A stretch of DNA of 64,000 nt, taken from assembly GCF_900102465.1 (NCBI RefSeq), contig NZ_FNBW01000005.1, positions 248,001-312,000 on the forward strand, given 5' to 3'. Every line of letters begins with the position of its first letter. Within the stretch, counting starts at the first letter, position 1. Below are positions 57,833-64,000 of this stretch, piece by piece. The notes beneath the pieces were generated by a model. The model made no database searches and was not told the DNA's origin. It worked only from the letters and a program-made list of their open reading frames with translations. The position numbers and the translations under genes are program-made. Origin of the DNA: Thalassobaculum litoreum DSM 18839 (GTDB lineage Bacteria; Pseudomonadota; Alphaproteobacteria; Thalassobaculales; Thalassobaculaceae).

Positions 57833-58609
57833 TCAGCCGCGCCGGACGGCCATCTGGATCGGACCTTCGGCCCGGCCGTGGATGAACTGGTCGACATAGT
57901 CGTTGCCCGAGCTGTCGATCTCCGACACCGGGCCGGCCCAGATGATCTTGCCCTGGTACAGCATGGCCATGCGGTCGGCGATCTTGCGCGCGCTGGCCAT
58001 GTCGTGGGTGATCGACAGGCCGGTCGCGCCCAACTCGCGGGTACATTTCACGATCAGGTCGTTGATCACGTCGGCCATGATCGGGTCGAGACCGGTGGTC
58101 GGCTCGTCGAAGAAGATGATCTCCGGATCGGTGGCGATGGCGCGGGCCAGCGACACGCGCTTCTGCATGCCGCCGGACAGCTCCGACGGCGACAGGGCGG
58201 CGACATCCTCGCTCAGCCCCACCTGGGCCAGCTTGTCGATGGCGACCTTGCGGGCGTCGGCCCGGTCCACCTGCTTGGAGGCCATCAGGCCGAAGGCGAC
58301 GTTCTCCCAGACCGGCAGGCTGTCGAACAGCGCGCCGCCCTGGAACAGCATGCCGAACTTGCGCATATAGGCCTCGCGCTCGGAGCGCGGCAGGCCGACC
58401 ACGTTCTCGCCGTCGATCTCGATGGTGCCGGAATCCGGCTCCATCAGGCCGATGATGCATTTCAGCAGCACCGACTTGCCGGTGCCGGAGCCGCCGATCA
58501 CGACGACGCTCTCGCCGGCGCCGATATCCAGGTCGATGCCGTTCAGCACGACCTTGGCGCCGAAGCTCTTCTTCAGGTCCCGGATGCGCAGTTTAGGGGT
58601 GTCGCTCAT
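57833..58609 (-). CDS. mlaF: ABC transporter ATP-binding protein, MlaF-like
   Basis: A 258-residue ATPase of the Mla/MCE lipid transport system, which moves phospholipids between outer and inner membrane. Walker A IGGSGTGKSV, signature LSGGMQKRVSLARAI, Walker B IIFFDEPTTGLDP, and the MlaF-typical IGLMEPDSGTIEIDGENVVGLPRSEREAYMRKFGMLFQGGALFDSLPVWENVAFGL are present. It is paired with mlaE, 11 bases away. mlaD and other components are not in the window. Confidence 0.93.
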   Translation of the reverse strand: MSDTPKLRIRDLKKSFGAKVVLNGIDLDIGAGESVVVIGGSGTGKSVLLKCIIGLMEPDSGTIEIDGENVVGLPRSEREAYMRKFGMLFQGGALFDSLPVWENVAFGLMASKQVDRADARKVAIDKLAQVGLSEDVAALSPSELSGGMQKRVSLARAIATDPEIIFFDEPTTGLDPIMADVINDLIVKCTRELGATGLSITHDMASARKIADRMAMLYQGKIIWAGPVSEIDSSGNDYVDQFIHGRAEGPIQMAVRRG

Positions 58610-58620
58610 CTGCTTCGCCC

Positions 58621-59394
58621 TCAATCCGCAAAGAACATCTCGGTGATGACGTAGTTCGCCACCAGGATCATGATCGAGGCCGTGACCACGGCGTTGGTCG
58701 TCGCCGCCCCCACGCCCTGGGCGCCGCCGCGCGAGTTGTAGCCGTGATAGCAGCCCATCAGCGCGATCAGGAACCCGAACACCGCCGCCTTGACCAGACC
58801 CGAGATCACATCCATCCGCTCCAGATACTGGATGGTGGAGCTGATGTAGTTGGCGGCGTTGAAGTCGAGCTTGTAGACGCCGACCACATAGCCGCCGAAC
58901 ACGCCGATGATGTCGCCGATCAGCACCAGGATCGGCAGGCTGATGGTGGCGGCGATGACCCGGGGGGCGATCAGATACTTGAACGGGTTGGTCGACAGGG
59001 TGGTCAGGGCGTCGATCTGTTCGGTCACCCGCATGGTGCCGATCTCGGCCGCCATGGCGGCCCCGACCCGGCCGGCGACCATCAGCCCGGCCAGCACCGG
59101 CGCCAGCTCGCGGGTCATCGACAGCACGACCACGGTGGCGACCGCGCCCTCGGCGGAGAACCGCGCGAAGCCGGTGTAGCTCTGCAGCGCCAGCACCATG
59201 CCCGAGAACAGCGTGGTCATGCCGACCACCGGCAGGGAGTAATAGCCGATCTCGATGAACTGCCGCAGGATCAGCCGCGGATAGAAGGGCGGGCGCACGC
59301 AGTGTCCGATCGCGGCGGACGCGAACAGCCCGATGCGGCCGGTGGTGGCCAGGAGTGTCAGGAAGCCTCGGCCGATCGCCGCGAGAGGATTCAT
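58621..59394 (-). CDS. mlaE: ABC transporter permease, MlaE-like
   Basis: A 257-residue permease of the MlaE/YrbE family. Hallmarks: PPFYPRLILRQFIEIGYYSLPVVGMTTLFSGMVLALQ, MTRELAPVLAGLMVAGRVGAAMAAEIGTMRVTEQIDAL and GFLIALMGCYHGYNSRGGAQGVGAATTNAVV. About five or six helices. The start ATG is 59394; the longer frame to 59472 is not required. It forms the inner-membrane part of the phospholipid transporter together with mlaF. Confidence 0.93.
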   Translation of the reverse strand: MNPLAAIGRGFLTLLATTGRIGLFASAAIGHCVRPPFYPRLILRQFIEIGYYSLPVVGMTTLFSGMVLALQSYTGFARFSAEGAVATVVVLSMTRELAPVLAGLMVAGRVGAAMAAEIGTMRVTEQIDALTTLSTNPFKYLIAPRVIAATISLPILVLIGDIIGVFGGYVVGVYKLDFNAANYISSTIQYLERMDVISGLVKAAVFGFLIALMGCYHGYNSRGGAQGVGAATTNAVVTASIMILVANYVITEMFFAD

Positions 59395-59440
59395 CGCACG
59401 GAGTACCCCGATCGATCGTTGATGCAAGCGATCCCGGCCG

Positions 59441-60565
59441 TCATTCGGCGCTGTCGACGTAATGGCGCACATAGCGGCTGCCGAGCGAGGTCAGAAGCTC
59501 GTAGCCGATGGTGCCCGCCAAGTCCGCCATCGCGTCGGGCGTCACCGTCGGACCCAGCACTTCCACCATCCCTCCGGGAGCGGTGTCGGCCGGGTCGATG
59601 TCGGTCACGTCGACCGTGATCATATCCATGGAGACGCGTCCTACCACGTTGCACAGCCGGCCACCAACCGCCACGCGTCCGACCGACGAGAGGCTGCGCA
59701 GGTAGCCGTCGGCGTAACCCGCCGCCACCGTGGCGATCCGGGTCTCGCGTCCGGCCCGCCAGGAGCCTCCGTACCCGACGGTCCAGCCGCGCTCGACCGT
59801 CCGTACCTGGAGGATCCGGCCCTCGATTCGGATTGGGCAACGCATCGGGTTGTCGCCGCCGGCCGAGGGGCGGCCGCCATACAGGGCGATGCCCGGCCGG
59901 GCCAGATCGTGGTGATAGTCGGATCCCAGAAAGATTCCCGACGAATTGGCAAGGCTCGCCTTGATGGCTCCCGGCAGGCGGCGGCGCATTTCGGTGAAGC
60001 GGGCGAGCTGCTGGGCGTTCATCGGGCTGTCCGGCGCGTCGGCGGCGCACAGGTGCGACAGCACGTATTGCCAGTCGATGCCGTCGAGCAGCGCCGGATC
60101 CTCGGCAACTTGGTCCATCTGGCGGCCGTCCAGGCCGAGCCGGTTCATGCCGGTATCCACGTGCAGCATGGCGGCCAGCGGCGCGCCGGTCTTCACGCCG
60201 TGCGCGCGCCAGCGGGCGACCTGGCCGAGATCGTTCAGCACGGGGGTGAGCCGGTGTTCGACATAGGCCGCCTCGGTGCCCGGCAGCAGACCGTTCAGGC
60301 AGGCGATGTCGCCCTCGGGCAGGATCTGGCGCAGGCCCACCGCCTCGTCGAAGGTGGCGACGAAGAAGGTGCGGCAGCCCTCCTCGTACAGGACGGATGC
60401 CACATGGTCGGCGCCGAGGCCGTAGCCGTCCGCCTTCACCACGCCGGCGCAGGGCACGTCGCCGAGCTTCCGGCGCAGCCGCCGGTAATTCTGCCGCACC
60501 GCCCCCAGATCGATGGTGAGGCGGGACAGGGTAGCGTCGAAGGCGAATGTCGTCGTGACCATCAA
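59441..60565 (-). CDS. alr: Alanine racemase
   Basis: A 374-residue PLP-dependent enzyme producing D-alanine for peptidoglycan. The Schiff-base Lys44 is in GVVKADGYGLGA; the second catalytic residue, Tyr, lies in WTVGYGGSW; PGIALYGGRPS and VSMDMITVDVTD are family motifs. In Alphaproteobacteria it typically follows dnaB; here two unrelated plus-strand/minus-strand genes intervene. It appears to head the minus-strand operon alr, mlaE, mlaF, radA, cvpA, purF. Confidence 0.95.
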   Translation of the reverse strand: MMVTTTFAFDATLSRLTIDLGAVRQNYRRLRRKLGDVPCAGVVKADGYGLGADHVASVLYEEGCRTFFVATFDEAVGLRQILPEGDIACLNGLLPGTEAAYVEHRLTPVLNDLGQVARWRAHGVKTGAPLAAMLHVDTGMNRLGLDGRQMDQVAEDPALLDGIDWQYVLSHLCAADAPDSPMNAQQLARFTEMRRRLPGAIKASLANSSGIFLGSDYHHDLARPGIALYGGRPSAGGDNPMRCPIRIEGRILQVRTVERGWTVGYGGSWRAGRETRIATVAAGYADGYLRSLSSVGRVAVGGRLCNVVGRVSMDMITVDVTDIDPADTAPGGMVEVLGPTVTPDAMADLAGTIGYELLTSLGSRYVRHYVDSAE

Positions 60566-60663
60566 GGTCCGATATCAGGCGGGCGGGACGGGGACAAGGC
60601 GCAAGAGGGCTTCTCCCCGATCGAGGTTCGATCCATGCTCCCGGAAAAGAGGGAGGATCCATC

Positions 60664-61461
60664 ATGACTGACACCACCCGCATCGTCCGCGTCGCCGACG
60701 CGCTGGCCGATCAGCATGCCCGCCGCGCCCGGTACGAGCCGCTGGCCGGCGATCTGGCGCTGCCCGATCTCGACGCCGCCTACGACGTCCAGCGCCGGCT
60801 GATCGCCGGCTGGGAGGCGGGCGCCAAGGGGCCGATCGCCGGCTACAAGATCGCGCTGACCTCCAAGGCGGTGCAGGAGCTGTGCGGCGTCAATCAGTCC
60901 CTGGTCGGCGCCATCTTCGCCTCCACCGTCCACAAATCCCCCGCCCTGGTGAAGCTGTCGGATTTCGTGCGGGTCGGCCTGGAGTTCGAGCTTTGCCTCA
61001 AAATGGGATCGGATCTTTCTGATAATTCAGGAAAATATACAGCAGAGACCGTTCGCGATGCGGTGGAACTGGCGGTGCCGGCCTTCGAGCTGATCGAGGA
61101 CCGCGATGCCGACTACAGCCGGCTCGACGGAGTCTCCATGGCCGCCGACAACGCCTGGTCAGGGGGTATCGTCCTGGGCGAGACGACCGGCGACTGGCGG
61201 TCGCTCGACCTCGTCACCACGCCGGTGCGTCTGGAGTACAACGACGAGGTGGAGGAGGCGGTGACCGGGGCCGCCATGGGCAATCCGCTGACCGCGCTCG
61301 CCTGGGTCGCCAACCTGCTTGCCGAGCAGGGCCGCCCCCTGCGGGCGGGCCACTGGGTTATGACCGGATCGACGGTGAAGACCCGCTATCCGAAGGCGGG
61401 CGACCGGGCGGTCTATACCGTCGAGGGGCTGGGCAGCGTCGAGGTGGAGGTCGCCGACTGA
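60664..61461 (+). CDS. 2-keto-4-pentenoate hydratase-like protein (fumarylacetoacetase family)
   Basis: A 265-residue member of the MhpD/2-oxo-hepta-3-ene-1,7-dioate hydratase family that hydrates ring-cleavage products. GYKIALTSKAVQELCGVNQSLVGAI near residue 60, VGLEFELCLKMG with metal-binding Glu-x-Glu, PAFELIEDRD and MTGSTVKT are typical. Odd: about 50 bases from 60999 (encoding KMGSDLSDNSGKYTAET) are A+T-rich with codons rare elsewhere in the gene. Not linked to other aromatic degradation genes. Substrate uncertain. Confidence 0.88.
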   Translation: MTDTTRIVRVADALADQHARRARYEPLAGDLALPDLDAAYDVQRRLIAGWEAGAKGPIAGYKIALTSKAVQELCGVNQSLVGAIFASTVHKSPALVKLSDFVRVGLEFELCLKMGSDLSDNSGKYTAETVRDAVELAVPAFELIEDRDADYSRLDGVSMAADNAWSGGIVLGETTGDWRSLDLVTTPVRLEYNDEVEEAVTGAAMGNPLTALAWVANLLAEQGRPLRAGHWVMTGSTVKTRYPKAGDRAVYTVEGLGSVEVEVAD

Positions 61462-61465
61462 GCGG

Positions 61466-62284
61466 TTATCGCTCGGCGGCACGCGCCTCCGCCCAGGCGA
61501 TCGCCCGTGCCATGTGGTCCATCGGAATGATGTGTCCGCCCGGGTGGAGGCAGAGCTGAAGCTCCCTGCCTGACGTGCAGCCGCGCCAGATCTCGCAGCG
61601 CAGGTCGCCGGTCTCGGTGACCTGCGCCGGGTCCGCCGGACAGCCGTTCTGTGCGCGCCAGAACGCCATGCCCGTCAGCACGTCGCCCTGGTGGTACACC
61701 TCGCGGATCGGCCGGCCCTGCATCGGCACCACCGTATCGCCGGTCCCGTGCACATGCATCAGGTTCACCGGGCCGGACGGGCAGCTCTCCGGATGCGGCC
61801 TCCAGAACGCGCCGGCCACCGGCAGGAAGGCGGTGAACAGCCCGCCCTGGAAACAGGCCTGGTGCCAAGTCATCGATCCGCCGATGGAGAAGCCCGACGC
61901 CCAGATCCGGCGCGAGTCCACCGGCCAGCGCCGCTTGGCGTCGGCCAGTACCGCGCGCACGAAGGCGTCGTCGTCGCGCAGCCGCTCGCGCAGCGGCGCG
62001 CCCTGGTGGGACCAGCGCTTCTCCTGGCCGTCTGGGGCGATCACCAGCACGCCTTCCGCGTCTGCCAGCCGCATCAGCCCGGTGTTGCCCATGACGACTT
62101 CGCCGCTCTGGCCGTAGCCGTGGAAGAACATCAGCAGGGGCAGTTGGGCGGCACCGTCCCAGCCGGCCGGAACATGGGCCTGGTAGGTGCCCGTCTCGAC
62201 CGCATAGGACGCGGCCGGTTCCGCCCGGGCCGGGGCGGTCAGCAGGAAGGCGGCGAGGGGGAGAGACAGGAGCTGGCGGATCAT
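61466..62284 (-). CDS. Secreted PHB depolymerase-like esterase (LpqC family)
   Basis: A 272-residue alpha/beta hydrolase with a signal peptide (about 1-21, ARA cleavage). The nucleophile Ser is in GFSIGGSMTW near residue 137; LLMFFHGYGQSGEV supplies the oxyanion region; HVHGTGDTVVPMQG and the C-terminal His in HPGGHIIPMDH complete the triad. Six or more cysteines suggest periplasmic disulfides. Family members cleave polyhydroxybutyrate, feruloyl or other esters. It is convergent with the hydratase gene, four bases apart. Confidence 0.87.
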   Translation of the reverse strand: MIRQLLSLPLAAFLLTAPARAEPAASYAVETGTYQAHVPAGWDGAAQLPLLMFFHGYGQSGEVVMGNTGLMRLADAEGVLVIAPDGQEKRWSHQGAPLRERLRDDDAFVRAVLADAKRRWPVDSRRIWASGFSIGGSMTWHQACFQGGLFTAFLPVAGAFWRPHPESCPSGPVNLMHVHGTGDTVVPMQGRPIREVYHQGDVLTGMAFWRAQNGCPADPAQVTETGDLRCEIWRGCTSGRELQLCLHPGGHIIPMDHMARAIAWAEARAAER

Positions 62285-62412
62285 GCCGGTACCCTGGCGG
62301 CTGCCTCACCGAGCGTCCAATGACAAGCCGGTGACCGGATTCGCGTCGATCTGAGGCCACAGGCCGGCGGGCCGGAGGGGGCGATATCCCCGGTATTCCT
62401 TGGTTTCCGTCG

Positions 62413-62469
62413 ATGGGTTGTGGAACCGCGCCGTGCGCCGCACCATTTCCGTGGTGTTCAACCAACTGA
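62413..62469 (+). CDS. Possible 18-codon Cys/Pro-rich upstream ORF
   Basis: ATG at 62413 opens an 18-residue frame (MGCGTAPCAAPFPWCSTN) whose stop TGA directly abuts the long ribosome binding site of the next small ORF. Three cysteines in 18 codons and the stop position suggest a leader peptide controlling the downstream ORF. The coding status is unproven and there is no strong ribosome site of its own. Confidence 0.3.
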   Translation: MGCGTAPCAAPFPWCSTN

Positions 62470-62483
62470 AAGGAGGTGATCCG

Positions 62484-62561
62484 GTGTCTAGTGATCTTGC
62501 GATGAGGGGCGAGTTCGTGTGTCTCGGCAGGATGTCGGAGCAACCTTCGGCGGCCAACTGA
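62484..62561 (+). CDS. Small ORF (25 residues) with a 14-base perfect anti-16S ribosome binding site
   Basis: GTG 62484 starts VSSDLAMRGEFVCLGRM followed by SEQPSAAN and a TGA at 62559. The 14 bases AAAGGAGGTGATCC (62469-62482) are complementary to the conserved 16S rRNA 3' end over their whole length, far beyond a normal Shine-Dalgarno site, at ideal spacing. The frame is also open further upstream, so a longer product from TTG 62418 (47 residues) is possible. A strong terminator follows 38 bases after the stop, so this looks like a complete transcription unit. The peptide is unrecognised; a regulatory RNA is an alternative. Confidence 0.45.
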   Translation: MSSDLAMRGEFVCLGRMSEQPSAAN

Positions 62562-62599
62562 AGCACATAAATCGAGTTCGAGCCTTCATCGACTCACGG

Positions 62600-62630
62600 A
62601 AAGGCCGCCCCATCCGGGCGGCCTTTCTTC
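62600..62630 (+). terminator. Rho-independent terminator of the small-ORF unit
   Basis: A perfect 11-bp stem AAAGGCCGCCC / GGGCGGCCTTT with a five-base loop, followed by CTTCTTTG. The A-run on the left would also let it end transcripts from the opposite strand. Confidence 0.85.
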
Positions 62631-62716
62631 TTTGCGCCCGCCTGACGCGGCCTTTCGACATGGCCCGACCAAACGGGCCAAACCTGCTCTGGGCGAGGCC
62701 GTTTGGGCTAAACCAC

Positions 62717-62767
62717 CGTCATCCCGGGTCGAGCCCGGACCTGATCCGGGGTCGGGCCGGGATGACG
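62717..62767. repeat. REP-like palindromic element with near-perfect arms
   Basis: CGTCATCCCGG and CCGGGATGACG are exact complements bounding 51 bases, with an inner GAGCCCGGAC / GATCCGGGGTC pairing. The clearest of four related copies in the window (26304, 42424, 45119, 62717). Confidence 0.75.
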
Positions 62768-62814
62768 ATCTGAGAGGCGAACGTCGCAGAGAGGCGGCTC
62801 GTGCTTGCAGAGGC

Positions 62815-64000
62815 TCAGTAGTGGTCCGGCACGTGGTCGTCGGCGACGTAGTTGGTGAACTTCGTGGTCGAGCCGTCGAAATGCAGCGTCACCACGCCGG
62901 TCGGGCCGTGGCGTTGCTTGGAGATGATCACCTCGGCCTTGCCGTGGGCCTTCTCGCAGCGCTCCTTCCAGGCATCGTAGCGGTCGTGGAACTTCTGCGC
63001 ATCCTCCTCGATCCGCTGGATCGGCTCGGCCTTCTGCAGGTAGTAGTCCTCGCGGTAGATGAACATGACGATGTCGGCGTCCTGCTCGATCGACCCGGAT
63101 TCACGCAGGTCGGCGAGCACCGGGCGCTTGTCCTCGCGCTGTTCGACCGCGCGCGAGAGCTGGGACAGGGCCAGGACCGGCACGTCCAGTTCCTTGGCGA
63201 TCGCCTTGAGGCCCTGGGAGATGGCGGAGATCTCCTGCACGCGGTTGTCGATGCGTGTACCCGGGGCCGGGCGCATGAGCTGCAGGTAGTCGACCACGAT
63301 CAGGGCCAGGCCGTGCTGGCGCTTCAGGCGCCGGGCGCGGGTGCGCAGGGTGGAGATCGGGATCGCCGGGGTGTCGTCGATGAACATCGGCGCCCGTTCA
63401 AGATCCTGGCTCGCCTCCACCAGCTTGCCGAAATCCTCGTTGTCGAGCTGGCCGCGGCGCAGCTTCTCCGAGGCGATGCCGGTGCGCTCCGACAGGATAC
63501 GGGTGGCGAGCTGCTCGGCCGACATTTCCAGCGAGAAGAAGGCGACCGGCTGCGGCGGCGTCTCCGGATCGTCCATTGAGGCGGTGGCGATGTGGAAGGC
63601 GATGTTGGAGGCCAGCGTCGACTTGCCCATGGCCGGGCGGGCGGCGAGGATCAGCAGGTCCGACGGGTGCAGGCCGCCGAGCAGGTTGTCGATGTCGATC
63701 AGGCCGGTGGAATGGCCGGCAAGGCCGCCGTCGCGCTTGTAGGCGGCTTCGGCCTGGGCGACCGATTCCATCAGCGCCAGCTTCAGTTCCTTCAGCCCGT
63801 TCTCGCCCTCGCCGGTCTCGGCCAGGGTGAATAGATGGTTCTCGGCCTTCTCGATCAGTTCCTGGGCGGCGGTGTCGAGGTCGCGGTCATAGGCGTCGTT
63901 GACCACGCCCTCGCCGATCTCGATCAGCTCGCGCCGCAGGTAGCAGTCGCGGATCTCGCGGCCGTAATCGGCGGCGTTGATGACGGTGACCACCGACGCG
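62815..64000 (-). CDS. dnaB: Replicative DNA helicase DnaB, N-terminal part beyond the window
   Basis: The C-terminal 394 residues of the hexameric fork helicase; the frame is open to base 64000. The end of the N-terminal DnaG-binding domain (VINAADYGREIRDCYLRRELIEIGE) is followed by the RecA-like motor: Walker A AARPAMGKSTL, FFSLEMSAEQLATR, the Walker B LALIVVDYLQLM and SQLSRAVEQREDKRPVLADLRESGSIEQDADIVMFIYR. It unwinds DNA at the fork and loads with DnaG primase. The C-terminal HRHGPTGVVTLHFDGSTTKFTNY tail is complete. Confidence 0.96.
   Translation of the reverse strand, partial: ASVVTVINAADYGREIRDCYLRRELIEIGEGVVNDAYDRDLDTAAQELIEKAENHLFTLAETGEGENGLKELKLALMESVAQAEAAYKRDGGLAGHSTGLIDIDNLLGGLHPSDLLILAARPAMGKSTLASNIAFHIATASMDDPETPPQPVAFFSLEMSAEQLATRILSERTGIASEKLRRGQLDNEDFGKLVEASQDLERAPMFIDDTPAIPISTLRTRARRLKRQHGLALIVVDYLQLMRPAPGTRIDNRVQEISAISQGLKAIAKELDVPVLALSQLSRAVEQREDKRPVLADLRESGSIEQDADIVMFIYREDYYLQKAEPIQRIEEDAQKFHDRYDAWKERCEKAHGKAEVIISKQRHGPTGVVTLHFDGSTTKFTNYVADDHVPDHY

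Larger units (their letters stand above)
62285..62814. other. Intergenic region upstream of the minus-strand esterase and downstream of dnaB
   Basis: A 530-base stretch with no conventional gene. It holds the small-ORF unit at 62413-62561, its terminator at 62600, and a REP-like palindrome at 62717. No confident promoter box pair was found upstream of the small ORFs. Confidence 0.6.

Noticed and set aside
62469-62482. A fragment of a 16S rRNA gene on the opposite strand
   Set aside because: Only the 14 bases match the 16S tail; sequence on either side is unrelated to rRNA, so a ribosome binding site is the better reading.

Overview
The window is GC-rich (roughly two thirds G+C), densely coded, and reads as a chromosomal segment of an alphaproteobacterium, most likely a marine Rhodospirillales (Thalassobaculum-like; the genus is an inference). 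Supporting signs are the small alphaproteobacterial families DUF3126, DUF2794, DUF3726 and PAS_5, the gene order dnaB...alr-mlaE-mlaF-radA-cvpA-purF, an alphaproteobacterial-type LexA box (GTTC-N7-GTTC), and dispersed palindromes beginning CGTCATCCCGG. I found no rRNA, tRNA, CRISPR array, transposase or integrase.

Bases 1-15,500 are largely catabolic: a partial type II dehydroquinase-like gene, a fused phosphotransferase/P-loop kinase, two gamma-butyrobetaine-hydroxylase-like dioxygenases, two LysR regulators, a four-gene 2-oxoacid (branched-chain type) dehydrogenase operon, and a three-gene overlapping operon (M19 dipeptidase-like, a 569-residue unknown, DUF3726). An orphan Tat-exported oligopeptide/solute-binding protein follows. 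Bases 17,500-26,300 carry a chemoreceptor, threonine aldolase, an Atm1-type ABC exporter, a FadL-type porin and a large AceE/transketolase-like E1 enzyme. A decayed cytochrome c gene then precedes homogentisate dioxygenase and a PAS_5 protein.

Bases 29,400-35,430 hold a TRAP transporter operon (dctPQM) running towards, but separated by a terminator from, a PRC-barrel protein and an oppositely oriented operon of DUF3830, Asp/Glu/hydantoin racemase-like and PuuE-like deacetylase genes, which look like ureide or cyclic amide metabolism. guaA, a GNAT and a 2OG-Fe(II) oxygenase follow, then a strikingly AT-rich sulfotransferase gene that looks recently acquired. Bases 39,900-45,600 contain DUF3126, nucleoside hydrolase, membrane proteins, an SDR, PilZ, a putative SOS-controlled zinc-ribbon protein and DUF2794.

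From 45,800 the segment is mostly housekeeping: yfgM-like, bamB and der in the same order as in E. coli, a cupin, a PAS_5 protein, a large sensor kinase, then the minus-strand operon alr-mlaE-mlaF-radA-cvpA-purF-SDR. Between alr and the partial dnaB at the right end lie a 2-keto-4-pentenoate hydratase-like gene, a secreted esterase and a compact small-ORF unit whose ribosome binding site is complementary over 14 bases to the 16S rRNA 3' tail and which ends in a strong terminator.

The most promising leads are the M19-like/unknown/DUF3726 operon, the DUF3830/cysteine-less racemase/PuuE operon, the SOS-box zinc-ribbon gene and the small-ORF unit upstream of dnaB.
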